In this document: piece after piece, positions 18,285-27,063 of the stretch | Layout of the letters: each line of letters begins with the position of its first letter | How positions within the stretch are numbered: position 1 is the first letter of the stretch | From: Cyclobacteriaceae bacterium | GTDB taxonomy: Bacteria; Bacteroidota; Bacteroidia; Cytophagales; Cyclobacteriaceae | Direction: 5' to 3' | Assembly (NCBI GenBank): GCA_016787665.1 | Contig: JAEUUC010000011.1 | Span: forward strand, 124,001 to 188,000 | DNA: 64,000 bases | Translations under genes and position numbers: made by a program | The notes under the pieces: generated by a model | Database searches by the model: none | Told to the model about the DNA's origin: nothing | What the model saw: only the letters and a program-made list of their open reading frames with translations

Positions 18285-19481
18285 CTACTTGATCACGCCC
18301 AATGACCGGCCTACTTCGGTAAAGGCCGCGATCGCTTTATCCAGGTGGTGTTGCTCGTGGGCAGCCGACAGTTGTACCCGAATGCGAGCTTGCCCCTTGG
18401 CCACTACCGGGTAGAAAAACCCGATCACATAGATGCCTTTCTCCAGCAACTGGTCGGCAAACTGCTGGGCCAATGGCGCCTCGTAGAGCATAATGGGTAC
18501 AATCGGATGTTCACCGGGTTTGATAGCGAAGCCAGCGGCCGTCATCTTGCTGCGAAAGTATTGGGTGTTGCGTTCGAGTTTGTCGCGCAGTGCGGTGGTT
18601 TCGCTTAACATATTAAACACCTCAATCGAGGCCCCGGTAATGCTGGGTGCCAGCGTGTTGGAGAACAGATAGGGCCGCGAGCGCTGGCGTAACAGTTCAA
18701 TGATTTCCTTTCGGCCGGATGTAAATCCTCCGGAGGCTCCACCCAGGGCTTTGCCCAGCGTACCCGTGATGATGTCAACCCGGCCCTGGACGCCCCGGTA
18801 TTCGGGCACTCCCCTTCCCGTCTTTCCCAGAAAACCCGTAGAGTGGCACTCATCGGTCATCACCAATGCCTGGAATCGGTCGGCCAGATCACATATTTTA
18901 TCCAGTTGGGCGATCGTACCATCCATCGAAAAGGCGCCATCGGTAACAACAATAATCTGCTTTGCGCCTGCCTTGCGGGCTTCAACTAATTGCTGCTCCA
19001 GGTCAGCCATGTCATTGTGCTTATACCGGTATCGCATGGCTTTGCACAGCCGGACACCGTCAATGATTGACGCGTGGTTGAGCTCATCACTGATGATGGC
19101 ATCTTCGGCACCAAACAGGGGTTCAAATACACCGCCATTGGCGTCAAACGCGGCAGCATATAAGATGGTATCTTCTGTTCCGAGAAATTCAGAAATCTTC
19201 GCTTCTAACTCCTTGTGAATATCCTGCGTGCCGCAAATGAAACGAACAGACGACATGCCGAAGCCATGCGTATCGATGGCGCGTTTGGCCGCTTCAATTA
19301 CCCGCGGATGGGATGACAGGCCCAGGTAATTATTCGCGCAGAAATTAATCACCGATTTCCCATCGGCTGTGCGAATGTCTGCACCCTGTCGGGTGACAAT
19401 GATTCGTTCTTTCTTAAAGAGCCCCGCTTCGCGAATGGCATTGAGTTCCTTTTGCAAAACAGGTTGTAGGGTGGTATACAT
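18285..19481 (-). CDS. kbl: Glycine C-acetyltransferase (2-amino-3-ketobutyrate CoA ligase)
   Basis: This 398-aa PLP enzyme cleaves 2-amino-3-ketobutyrate with CoA to glycine and acetyl-CoA, the second step of threonine degradation. The alpha-oxoamine synthase fold is clear: NNYLGLSSHP, GFGMSSVRFICGTQ, DELNHASIIDG, VTDGAFSMDG, TDECHSTGFLG, and the PLP lysine in TGTLGKALGG. Length matches Kbl. The first-step enzyme (SDR threonine dehydrogenase) is encoded divergently at 19799, which supports the assignment over other alpha-oxoamine synthases such as BioF. Confidence 0.95.
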   Translation of the reverse strand: MYTTLQPVLQKELNAIREAGLFKKERIIVTRQGADIRTADGKSVINFCANNYLGLSSHPRVIEAAKRAIDTHGFGMSSVRFICGTQDIHKELEAKISEFLGTEDTILYAAAFDANGGVFEPLFGAEDAIISDELNHASIIDGVRLCKAMRYRYKHNDMADLEQQLVEARKAGAKQIIVVTDGAFSMDGTIAQLDKICDLADRFQALVMTDECHSTGFLGKTGRGVPEYRGVQGRVDIITGTLGKALGGASGGFTSGRKEIIELLRQRSRPYLFSNTLAPSITGASIEVFNMLSETTALRDKLERNTQYFRSKMTAAGFAIKPGEHPIVPIMLYEAPLAQQFADQLLEKGIYVIGFFYPVVAKGQARIRVQLSAAHEQHHLDKAIAAFTEVGRSLGVIK

Positions 19482-19483
19482 GA

Positions 19484-19729
19484 TTAACTGATTTTCGGTT
19501 TAACAAGGGCGGGGCGGTTTGGGGTATCCCCCGATGGGGTCCCGGGTGGGTCAAGGCCCAGCCAATACTTCCTGCGAACGGCATTGATCAGATTGAGCTT
19601 CTGCAGAGTGAAGCTGTTGGGGTGCATCTGCTCAAACAAATCCGCCCACTCCTTAAAAACGTCCGGTTCTGCGGCCGCAAAGCGGGCGGCATCAATCTTC
19701 TTCGACACCAGGAAGTCTGAAAACGACAT
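19484..19729 (-). CDS. Small conserved Bacteroidota protein, unknown function
   Basis: This 81-aa soluble protein has no signal peptide. The N-terminal 60 residues (FLVSKKIDAARFAAAEPDVFKEWADLF, then HPNSFTLQKLNLINAVRRKYWL) match a pattern I recall in small uncharacterised Bacteroidota proteins; the Pro-rich tail looks disordered. It ends 2 nt before kbl and is the first gene of the operon. TAGCTTTG, a good -7 element read on the minus strand, lies at 19741-19734, only 5 nt before the ATG, so the transcript may be nearly leaderless. Function is not known. Confidence 0.75.
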   Translation of the reverse strand: MSFSDFLVSKKIDAARFAAAEPDVFKEWADLFEQMHPNSFTLQKLNLINAVRRKYWLGLDPPGTPSGDTPNRPALVKPKIS

Positions 19730-19798
19730 GGGGCAAAGCTACGATGCGCCCGGCTATTTTCTTAAATCTCTGTTATCTTCGCCCCCCAAATCCAGTAC

Positions 19799-20737
19799 AT
19801 GCAAACCACCATTTTGTTGATTGGAGCGGGCGGCCAGTTGGGCACAGAACTCACGCAGGGCCTGCGAAAAATTTATGGCTCCGATCATGTTATAGCATCG
19901 GACATCCGCGATGCCCAAGGCGCGCTCAAAGAGGGCCGCTATGAGAAGATGGACGTGATGCAGCGCGACAAGCTCTTCGAGTTTATTAAGAAGAACCAGG
20001 TGACGCAAATCTACCACCTGGCCGCCTTGCTCTCCGCCACCGGAGAGAAGGACCCGCGGTGGGCCTGGAAGTTGAATATGGAAAGCCTGCTTTTTGTACT
20101 GGAGGCTGCTCATGAATTGAAGCTCCATAAAGTGTATTGGCCCAGTTCCATTGCTGCCTTCGGACCAACCACCCCGAAACAAAACACTCCGCAATACACG
20201 ATTATGGATCCTACCACCGTATATGGCATAACCAAGCTGGCCGGTGAGTTGTGGTGTGAGTATTATTTCCGAAGGTATGGCGTAGATGTTCGCAGCCTGC
20301 GTTACCCGGGCATTATCGGCTGGAAGACCCCGCCCGGTGGCGGCACTACGGATTATGCCGTTGACATTTACTTTAAGGCCATTAAGGAAAAAAAGTACGA
20401 ATGCTTTTTGTCGGCCGACACGTACCTGCCCATGATGTACATGGATGACGCGGTAAAGGCCACGCTGGATTTGATGGAAGCGCCTGCCGAAAAAGTGAAG
20501 ATTCGCAGCAGCTACAATGTGGGGGCCATGAGCTTTTGCCCCGCTCAGGTAGCATCAACGATCAAACGTCACATCCCCGATTTCCAAATCAGCTACAAAC
20601 CGGACTTCCGGCAAGCTATTGCCGACTCGTGGCCAAAATCCATTGACGATACTCCCGCCCGGCAGGATTGGGGATGGAAACACCAATTTGGCCTGGAGGA
20701 GATGACGGCTGATATGTTGAAGAATCTAAGTGCCTGA
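19799..20737 (+). CDS. L-threonine 3-dehydrogenase, SDR (epimerase-like) type
   Basis: This 312-aa NAD-dependent enzyme oxidises L-threonine to 2-amino-3-ketobutyrate, the substrate of Kbl. It has the extended-SDR fold with NAD motif GAGGQLG (residues 9-15), HLAALLS, the catalytic Ser in WPSSIAAFG and the YxxxK pair in TVYGITKLAGE. The GGGTTDYAVDIYFKA and TYLPMMYMDDA segments mark the SDR-type threonine dehydrogenases of Bacteroidota and archaea, which are unrelated to the zinc enzyme of E. coli. Its divergence from kbl strongly supports the role. Its stop directly abuts the stop of the convergent T9SS gene. Confidence 0.93.
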   Translation: MQTTILLIGAGGQLGTELTQGLRKIYGSDHVIASDIRDAQGALKEGRYEKMDVMQRDKLFEFIKKNQVTQIYHLAALLSATGEKDPRWAWKLNMESLLFVLEAAHELKLHKVYWPSSIAAFGPTTPKQNTPQYTIMDPTTVYGITKLAGELWCEYYFRRYGVDVRSLRYPGIIGWKTPPGGGTTDYAVDIYFKAIKEKKYECFLSADTYLPMMYMDDAVKATLDLMEAPAEKVKIRSSYNVGAMSFCPAQVASTIKRHIPDFQISYKPDFRQAIADSWPKSIDDTPARQDWGWKHQFGLEEMTADMLKNLSA

Positions 20738-21901
20738 TTAAGGCACCACAACCCGGCTGACCGTCTTTTCCGCTCCGGAAACGATAGACAAAATATAAAC
20801 ACCCGGAGCCCAAGCTGTCGGAATCTTCAAGTCTCTATCCGAGGTCTCGGTTCTAAAAACTGAACGACCCATCATGTCGGTGATCGCAACAGATACGATA
20901 CTCCCGCTTTCAGCGGCATTTTGTATGTGTAAAATCTCACCGCTACGTACTGGGTTTGGATACACGTAAGGACGAAATTCTCCGCTACCCTCTACTGCAA
21001 CCACATTCGAGTACTCGAATGAGCCATCCCGGTCTACCATTTTCAATCGGTAATATCTTCGTTCGGCAGCAGCCTCATTGTCCTCGAACCGGTAAAGCGT
21101 GAACCTGTTGGAGTTTCCTTGCACCATCACTCGCCCAATCTCCTGAAAATGGAGGTCGTCTGTGGCTCGTTCAATAGAAAAGTAATCTGAGTTTTCTTCG
21201 GAAGCCGTAGCCCACCGAACGATGCTTTTACGATCATAACTATCTGCCTTAAAATATATCAAGGAAACCGGAAGGATTGGATTGCTACAAAATGCTACCG
21301 GGCCCGTGCATGGACCTCCTGTGGAAAACGAGCCGGAACCCGTAAGCGTTGATCCGCTTCCAACTGTTGTTGAGCCTGTAACACTGATCGAGCCATTCAC
21401 ATTAACATTCGTGTTGTTGCCGCCAACAAAATTACCCCCAACGTTCATAGCCCCATTCACCGTTATGGACGCATTGTTGTTCATGGTAACATTTCCAATA
21501 ATCGTTACCGTTCCAACTCCCGTAATGGAGATGATCAGGTTGTTATCAACATTCAGGTCACCGTAAATCACCAAGTCACCGGCTACCGTTACCGTCATGC
21601 CATTATTCGATGACAGGCTCCTTGGATTACCTGGGCTGCCCACCGACAACGTTGCACCCGAATTAATGGATATCGAAGGATTGTTTCCGGTTGTGATATT
21701 GCCGCAAGTAAATGAATCGGGGGAGGTAATCGTTACATCAACATTGTTACGGATAAATACATTCTCGCTGACGGTATTCCCGATGTTTCCCGATAACCAG
21801 ATACCCGCATTATTCCAGTTGCCATCGGCTGTGATCTCGGTTTGGGCAAAACTCACAGCTGTCGCTCCACTCAACAAGGCCAACACAACCCATTTTTTCA
21901 T
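20738..21901 (-). CDS. Secreted T9SS cargo protein with beta-helix-like repeats and type A sorting domain
   Basis: The 387-aa protein has a signal peptide (MKKWVVLALLSGATAVSFAQ). Residues about 25-215 are Asn/Gly/Thr/Ser-rich short beta repeats (NNASITVNGAMNVGGNF, TNVNVNGSISVTGSTTV) resembling adhesin beta-helices. A fibronectin-like stretch follows (SLIYFKADSYDRKSIVRWATASEENSDYFSIERATD). The last 75 residues are a T9SS type A sorting domain (VYPNPVRSGE, TDMMGRSVF, APGVYILSI). It should be secreted through the SprA translocon encoded in this window and attached outside or released. The ATG at 21901 is chosen because it precedes the signal peptide; an in-frame ATG 30 codons earlier would not. 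Confidence 0.88.
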   Translation of the reverse strand: MKKWVVLALLSGATAVSFAQTEITADGNWNNAGIWLSGNIGNTVSENVFIRNNVDVTITSPDSFTCGNITTGNNPSISINSGATLSVGSPGNPRSLSSNNGMTVTVAGDLVIYGDLNVDNNLIISITGVGTVTIIGNVTMNNNASITVNGAMNVGGNFVGGNNTNVNVNGSISVTGSTTVGSGSTLTGSGSFSTGGPCTGPVAFCSNPILPVSLIYFKADSYDRKSIVRWATASEENSDYFSIERATDDLHFQEIGRVMVQGNSNRFTLYRFEDNEAAAERRYYRLKMVDRDGSFEYSNVVAVEGSGEFRPYVYPNPVRSGEILHIQNAAESGSIVSVAITDMMGRSVFRTETSDRDLKIPTAWAPGVYILSIVSGAEKTVSRVVVP

Positions 21902-21995
21902 GATACAATTTAGCAGAATTCTAAGTCTACATCTGCAACCCTTTGATACGGAAAAAAACTTTCGAGTAACCGCAGAATGGAAAAATGGCATTTCC

Positions 21996-22018
21996 GTTCA
22001 AATAAGGCATATTTGAAC
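21996..22018. promoter_or_regulatory. Perfect 9-bp inverted repeat between divergent genes (candidate operator)
   Basis: GTTCAAATA (21996-22004) and TATTTGAAC (22010-22018) are perfect reverse complements separated by AGGCA. The site lies 95 nt upstream of the T9SS cargo gene and 18 nt upstream of the flippase start, so a regulator could control either. It is not followed by a U-tract in either direction. Confidence 0.45.
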
Positions 22019-22035
22019 TTCAACCCGGTGCCCCT

Positions 22036-23523
22036 GTGCAGAAAATAAAACAGTTAGCCTCCGACACTGCCCTGTATGGGCTGGGTAGCTTGGTGCCCCG
22101 GTTCCTTAATTTCCTGCTATTCCCCCTCCAAACACGGTTTTTCGATCCTGCGGAATATGGGCTCCTAAGCTACCTGTACATCTATGTCGCCTTCCTGAAT
22201 GTCGTGTACACGTTCGGGATGGAGACGGCTTACTTCCGATTTGCCAACAAGGCGGGAGCCGATGAGGAGCGGGTGTTCCGAACAGCCCAAACATTTGTGG
22301 TATCCATCAGTATTGGCTTTTCCATCTTGCTGGTGTTGTTAAGCCCGGCCATAGCCGCCCATTTGGATGCACCAGACAAAGCGTACGTGATCCGCTGGCT
22401 GGCAGCTGTGCTGTTGATTGATAATATCGTGGCCATCCCGTTCGCCCGGCTTCGGTTCAGGCGAAAACCTATTGCCTATGCCAGCGCCCGAATAGTTAAT
22501 GCTGCATTACTGGTCGGCTTCAACCTTCTGTTTCTGCTGGTCTTTTTCCGAGCCGAGGAAACAAATCGCCTTCTTGAATTTCTGGCAAACCCGCTTCAGG
22601 GTGTATCGGGTGTAGACTGGGTAATATTAGCTAACCTGTTGGCCAATTTGTTCTATGTTTTCTTCTTCGCCCGCACTTTACTGCAGTGGCGGCCCGTTCT
22701 TGATCGCCTCTTGTTCCGCGAGATGATGCCGTATGCCTACCCGGTGATGTTGATGGGCATCACGGGTATGATCAACGAGATGTTCAGCCGATGGGCGTTG
22801 GAATGGTGGTGGCCGGCAAGCTCTGGCAAAACCTGGCAATATGCTCTCGGAGTGCTGTCGGCTGCTTACAAGTATGCGATCATCATGAATCTGGCGATCC
22901 AAGCATTCCGGTATGCAGCTGATCCTTTTTTCTTCTCGCGTGCACAAGACAAAAACTCACCGCGTTTGTTTGCCGAAGTAAATCATTACTTCGTTATCGT
23001 ATGTGCGTCTATTCTCGTGGCCGTCTCCGTGAATATGGATTTGTTAAAACATCTTCTGGGTCAGGCAGCGTATTATGAAGGCATCAGCGTAGTGCCGCTC
23101 CTGTTGCTAAGCTATTTGCTTCTCGGTGTCTATTTCAACCTGGCAATCTGGTTCAAACTCGCAGACAAAACTTATTACGGAACCTTGTTTTCGTTACTGG
23201 GTGCGTTGATTACGATCATCGGCAACTTTCTATTGGTGCCCCGATTTGGTTATCTGGGTGCCGCGTGGGCCTCAGTAGCCTGCTCGTTCATCATGGTTCT
23301 GGTCTGTTTCGCGACCGGGCAGCGCCATTACCCCGTGCCTTACAAAATCAGCCGTGGGCTGGCCTATGTGGTATTGGCTTTCGTCTTGATATTGATTGAA
23401 AAACAAGTGATCCTGGAGTCAACGCTAAGCCGAACCCTGTTTCAACTTACACTGCCTATCATCTTTTTGCTGGTCGCCTGGATTTTTGAACGGAATAATT
23501 TTAAGGCGGCCCGGGAGTTTTAG
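22036..23523 (+). CDS. Polysaccharide flippase (Wzx/MATE-like, MOP superfamily)
   Basis: The 495-aa inner-membrane protein has 12-14 predicted helices and no signal peptide. The N-terminal segment (LASDTALYGLGSLVPRFLNFLLFPLQTRFFDPAEYGLLSYLYIY) is typical of oligosaccharide/lipid-linked sugar flippases. It probably flips lipid-linked glycan units for LPS, capsule or exopolysaccharide. The start is GTG at 22036; the next in-frame ATG is inside helix 2. It is followed by a sugar-phosphate nucleotidyltransferase, which supports the glycan role, although no glycosyltransferases are adjacent. Confidence 0.88.
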   Translation: MQKIKQLASDTALYGLGSLVPRFLNFLLFPLQTRFFDPAEYGLLSYLYIYVAFLNVVYTFGMETAYFRFANKAGADEERVFRTAQTFVVSISIGFSILLVLLSPAIAAHLDAPDKAYVIRWLAAVLLIDNIVAIPFARLRFRRKPIAYASARIVNAALLVGFNLLFLLVFFRAEETNRLLEFLANPLQGVSGVDWVILANLLANLFYVFFFARTLLQWRPVLDRLLFREMMPYAYPVMLMGITGMINEMFSRWALEWWWPASSGKTWQYALGVLSAAYKYAIIMNLAIQAFRYAADPFFFSRAQDKNSPRLFAEVNHYFVIVCASILVAVSVNMDLLKHLLGQAAYYEGISVVPLLLLSYLLLGVYFNLAIWFKLADKTYYGTLFSLLGALITIIGNFLLVPRFGYLGAAWASVACSFIMVLVCFATGQRHYPVPYKISRGLAYVVLAFVLILIEKQVILESTLSRTLFQLTLPIIFLLVAWIFERNNFKAAREF

Positions 23524-23552
23524 TACATTTCGTACGCAATCCCGCGTTAACT

Positions 23553-24560
23553 ATGAACATCATTATCCCGATGGCCGGGCTGGGCAAACGGCTACGCCCG
23601 CACACCCTCAGCACACCCAAACCGCTTTTACCCATTGCCGGTAAGCCGATCGTGCATCGGTTGGTAGAAGATATCGCCCGGGTTTGCCCGGAAAAAATCG
23701 AATCGATCGGCTTTATTATTCACCCCAGTTTTGGAGCTGCCGTAGAGGAAAGCCTGGTCCAGGTGGCGGCCGCTGTTGGCGCGAAAGGTAAGATTTACTA
23801 CCAGGAAAAAGCACTCGGTATCTCACACGCCTTGTTGTTTGCAGCCGAATTGTTTCAGGGGCCCGTCATTGTTGCCTTTGCCGATACGCTGTTCCGGGCC
23901 GATTTCCACCTCGACACCACCCGTGATGGGACGATTTGGGTGCAGCAGGTAAAAGACCCTTCGCAGTTTGGTGTCGTTAAGTTGAATGCAGAAGGTGAAA
24001 TCATCGACTTTGTCGAAAAACCATCGCAATTCATTTCCGATCTTGCCATCATCGGCATCTACTACTTCCGGCAGGGTGAAAAGCTAAGGGCGGAAATGCA
24101 GTACCTGCTTGACCACGACATAAAAGAAAAGGGTGAATACCAACTGACTACCGCTCTTCAAAACCTGCGCAAAAAAGGGGCGCGCTTAACTGTTGGAAAA
24201 GTGCAGGAGTGGCTGGACTGTGGAAACAAGCAAAACATGGTGGACACCAACCAGCGCTACCTTGAGCTGATCAGGAGCCAGCCCCTGATCGATACCTCTG
24301 CCCGAATCCACCAATCGGTGATCATACCACCAGTGTTTATCGGTGCTGACGCGGTGATCGAAAACTCCGTGGTAGGGCCCTATGTGAGTGTAGGAGAAAA
24401 ATCCGTTATACAGAATTCCCGCTTACAAAACTCAATTGTGCAAAGCAACACCCAGGTTACCAACGCGTTGTTGAGCAATAGTATGTTGGGTAATTTCGTT
24501 AATTTTGCAGGCCATTTTTCAGACGTCAGTCTGGGTGACTATGGCACGGTGGCAAACTAA
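23553..24560 (+). CDS. Sugar-phosphate nucleotidyltransferase with C-terminal left-handed beta-helix
   Basis: This 335-aa cytoplasmic enzyme activates a sugar 1-phosphate as its nucleoside diphosphate. The N-terminal pyrophosphorylase signature is IIPMAGLGKRLRPHTLSTPKPLLPIAGKP (residues 4-32), followed by the metal Asp in VAFADTLF and FVEKPSQF. From about residue 250 there are hexapeptide repeats (PPVFIGADAVIENSVVGPYVSVGEKSVI) of the left-handed beta-helix type. The closest functional types are RmlA- or GlmU-like; the substrate cannot be fixed. It lies 29 nt after the flippase and 2 nt before the TPR gene. Confidence 0.88.
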   Translation: MNIIIPMAGLGKRLRPHTLSTPKPLLPIAGKPIVHRLVEDIARVCPEKIESIGFIIHPSFGAAVEESLVQVAAAVGAKGKIYYQEKALGISHALLFAAELFQGPVIVAFADTLFRADFHLDTTRDGTIWVQQVKDPSQFGVVKLNAEGEIIDFVEKPSQFISDLAIIGIYYFRQGEKLRAEMQYLLDHDIKEKGEYQLTTALQNLRKKGARLTVGKVQEWLDCGNKQNMVDTNQRYLELIRSQPLIDTSARIHQSVIIPPVFIGADAVIENSVVGPYVSVGEKSVIQNSRLQNSIVQSNTQVTNALLSNSMLGNFVNFAGHFSDVSLGDYGTVAN

Positions 24561-24562
24561 CC

Positions 24563-26311
24563 TTGAAGGCATTTTGGGCATATCGCGTTGGGCTGATCGG
24601 GCTGTTGGTGGTTTTTTCCAGCAACGTGTGGGCACAGCGCGACCGCAAGAAAAAAGAGGCTGACCCGCAGTCAGCCGAAATGCAATTGCATGCGGAGCTA
24701 TTTTTCACCGAGGGTGAAAAGTTCTTCATTCTCGAAGACTATGCGAAAGCCTTGTATTACTACCAGAAATCCCTGGAAATAAATCCGGCCAACGCTACCG
24801 TACACTATAAGATCGCGGAAGTGCTCGCCAAAAGTGAGAAGCCAGACGACCGGCTAAAGGCGAGCATCAGCATTCAGCAGGCGTTGCAGTTAGACAAAGC
24901 AAACAAGTATTTCTATCTGCTGGGCTCTTCCATCTATGCTTCAATGGGGCAGTTTGGCAAAGCCGGAGAACTGATCAAAACCTTAATCGAGCAAGTGCCC
25001 GGTCAGGAGGAATACCTCTTTCAACTGGCCGCGTTGCAAACTATGGATAAGAAACCGGGTGATGCGCTCGAGACCTATAACCGGATTGAGCAGCGAATGG
25101 GCATCAGCGAGACGTCTTCTATTCAGAAGCAGCAACTGTATCTGGAAATGGGGAAAACCAATGAGGCCCTGGCCGAAGGCGAAAAACTGGTTAAGGCGTT
25201 TCCGGACGAAGAGCGTTATGCTGTAGGTCTGGCCGAGTTTCTCTCCCAGCAGAATCAGAACGCACGCGCCATCGCTGTATTGACTTCGTTTGTTGGAACC
25301 CACGCGGAGGCCACCAGTGCCCGCATGCTACTGGCGGGGCTCTATTTGGAAACCGGTGCCGATCAGGACGCTCGGGTGCAAATCGAAATTTTGCTGCGTC
25401 ACCCTCAAGTTGAACTTTCTTCCAAACTGCTCATGCTGGGTAGCTATCAGCAAAGCGCGTTAACTCAAACCAACGACCCCTCACGGCAGGTCTTTACCTC
25501 GCGTATGGCGGCACTCTTAACCGAACAGTACCCCGGTGAACCCGATGTATTGTTAATGACGGGCGATCTTTTCATGAGTAATGGTGAGAGAGAACAGGCC
25601 CGGAAAGCGTACAGCCAGGCGGTAAAACGAGGTATATCGCAATTCGAAGCCTGGCAAAATCTTTGTGCTCTCGAGCTTGAATTGGGCATGATGGACAGTC
25701 TGTTGATCCATACCGAGCAAGCGCTGGAACTGTTTCCGAACCAAGCCAGTCTGCATTATTTTTCCGGCTACGCCCTGTGGCGCCAACGCGATTTACGAAC
25801 AGCTGCCACCCAACTGGAGCAAGGCAAGCGACTGGCTGTAGGGCAGGTGGGGTTGCTCATAGACCTGAACATGATTTTGGGTGAAGTGTACCAGGGCCTT
25901 CGTGATTTCCCCAAATCCAACCAGGCCTTTGACGATGTGCTGACCTTAGCCCCCAACCATGAATTTGTACTCAACAACTACAGTTACTACCTCGCCCTTC
26001 GGAAAGAGAATCTCGAGAAAGCCGAGCGTATGGCTGCCCAACTGATAAAAGACCATGCTGAAAACGCCAACTATTGGGACACCTATGCGTGGGTCTTGTT
26101 CATGCGCGAAAAATACAAAGATGCCCGAAAGGCCATGGAGCGGTGCATTCAAACCGGCACCCAATCTCCGACCCATTTCGAGCATTATGGCGACATCTTG
26201 TTTAAGCTCGGGGAAGAAGAAGGCGCTTTGGCGCAATGGCGAAAAGCGAAATCGCTTGGGGCGGGGCCTGAACTGATCGACAAAAAAATTGCAAACCGAA
26301 AGCTCAATTGA
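24563..26311 (+). CDS. Periplasmic TPR-repeat protein
   Basis: The product is 582 aa with a signal peptide (MKAFWAYRVGLIGLLVVFSSNVWAQ) when read from the TTG at 24563; no ATG lies before the repeats. Tetratricopeptide repeats fill most of the protein, for example DYAKALYYYQKSLEINPANATVHYKIAEVLA and DFPKSNQAFDDVLTLAPNHEFVLNNYSYYLA, with about ten helical pairs. TPR proteins act as scaffolds. In Bacteroidota a protein of this type commonly sits upstream of a DUF4292 lipoprotein and an EnvC-like factor, suggesting an envelope or peptidoglycan assembly role. Its stop overlaps the next start (TTGA). Confidence 0.85.
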   Translation: MKAFWAYRVGLIGLLVVFSSNVWAQRDRKKKEADPQSAEMQLHAELFFTEGEKFFILEDYAKALYYYQKSLEINPANATVHYKIAEVLAKSEKPDDRLKASISIQQALQLDKANKYFYLLGSSIYASMGQFGKAGELIKTLIEQVPGQEEYLFQLAALQTMDKKPGDALETYNRIEQRMGISETSSIQKQQLYLEMGKTNEALAEGEKLVKAFPDEERYAVGLAEFLSQQNQNARAIAVLTSFVGTHAEATSARMLLAGLYLETGADQDARVQIEILLRHPQVELSSKLLMLGSYQQSALTQTNDPSRQVFTSRMAALLTEQYPGEPDVLLMTGDLFMSNGEREQARKAYSQAVKRGISQFEAWQNLCALELELGMMDSLLIHTEQALELFPNQASLHYFSGYALWRQRDLRTAATQLEQGKRLAVGQVGLLIDLNMILGEVYQGLRDFPKSNQAFDDVLTLAPNHEFVLNNYSYYLALRKENLEKAERMAAQLIKDHAENANYWDTYAWVLFMREKYKDARKAMERCIQTGTQSPTHFEHYGDILFKLGEEEGALAQWRKAKSLGAGPELIDKKIANRKLN

Positions 26312-27063
26312 AACTCATGCGCGTTCTGGCTCTGATTTGTGCAACTTTGATATTCTTTTTGGCCGGGTGTGGCAAAAAAATAACACCCACCGTGCCAACC
26401 CCACCGAAAACCATCTCGATTGAAGAGATCGATTTCGGCTATCTGCACGGAAAAGCTAAGATGGTGTTTAAAGATGACCAGCGTGAACGTGAGGTGAAAG
26501 CCAACATCCGCATCCGCAAAGACAGCGTGATCTGGATGACTTTTTCTGTTGTAGGTGTCCAGGGTGGCAAGGCGCTGATCAACCAGGATTCGATTACGAT
26601 CGTCAGCACGGTAGATAAGGAGTATTATGTTTTTACATACGCGGAGCTATCCGAGCGGTTCAATTTTGAGATTAACTACGGAGTGATACAATCAGCATTG
26701 CTCGGTAATCCCATTCTTGCGAAGAAACCAGAGGACAAAATTGGCCAGGAAGGCACATTTGATGTGTTGCTGCAGCGGGCGGGCAGTGTGGCAGTAAAGA
26801 ATATGATCAACAGTACAACCCGCAAGCTCGAACAGGTGGAACTATCGGAGACCACGTCAACCAATTCGTTAAAGGTGAGCTACTCGAACTTTCAGCCCGT
26901 GGGCGAGCGCTTGTTTCCGTACAATGGCATCATCAGCATATTTTACAAAACACCAAATGGCATCGTTAATAACACCATTAGCTTTGAATACAACAAAGCC
27001 GAAGTGGGCGACAAGGAGCTGAAGTTCCCGTTCAATATCCCCAAGCGATATGATCGCAGATAA
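26308..27063 (+). CDS. DUF4292-family lipoprotein
   Basis: The 251-aa lipoprotein has lipobox LAGC (Cys24 from the TTG at 26308). An ATG three codons later at 26317 is an equally possible start; the TTG overlaps the preceding stop as TTGA. After a Pro/Thr linker the mature part shows a LolA/LppX-like pattern of amphipathic beta strands (IDFGYLHGKAKMVFKDDQREREVKANIRIRKDSVIWMTFS). This matches DUF4292, a Bacteroidota family of unknown function proposed to handle lipids or outer-membrane components. It overlaps the EnvC-like gene by 14 nt. Confidence 0.83.
   Translation: MKLMRVLALICATLIFFLAGCGKKITPTVPTPPKTISIEEIDFGYLHGKAKMVFKDDQREREVKANIRIRKDSVIWMTFSVVGVQGGKALINQDSITIVSTVDKEYYVFTYAELSERFNFEINYGVIQSALLGNPILAKKPEDKIGQEGTFDVLLQRAGSVAVKNMINSTTRKLEQVELSETTSTNSLKVSYSNFQPVGERLFPYNGIISIFYKTPNGIVNNTISFEYNKAEVGDKELKFPFNIPKRYDRR

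Noticed and set aside
18285..19481. Alternative reading of kbl as BioF (biotin synthesis) or serine palmitoyltransferase
   Set aside because: The divergent SDR-type threonine dehydrogenase and the Kbl-like GFGMSSVRFICGTQ segment favour Kbl; no biotin genes are near.
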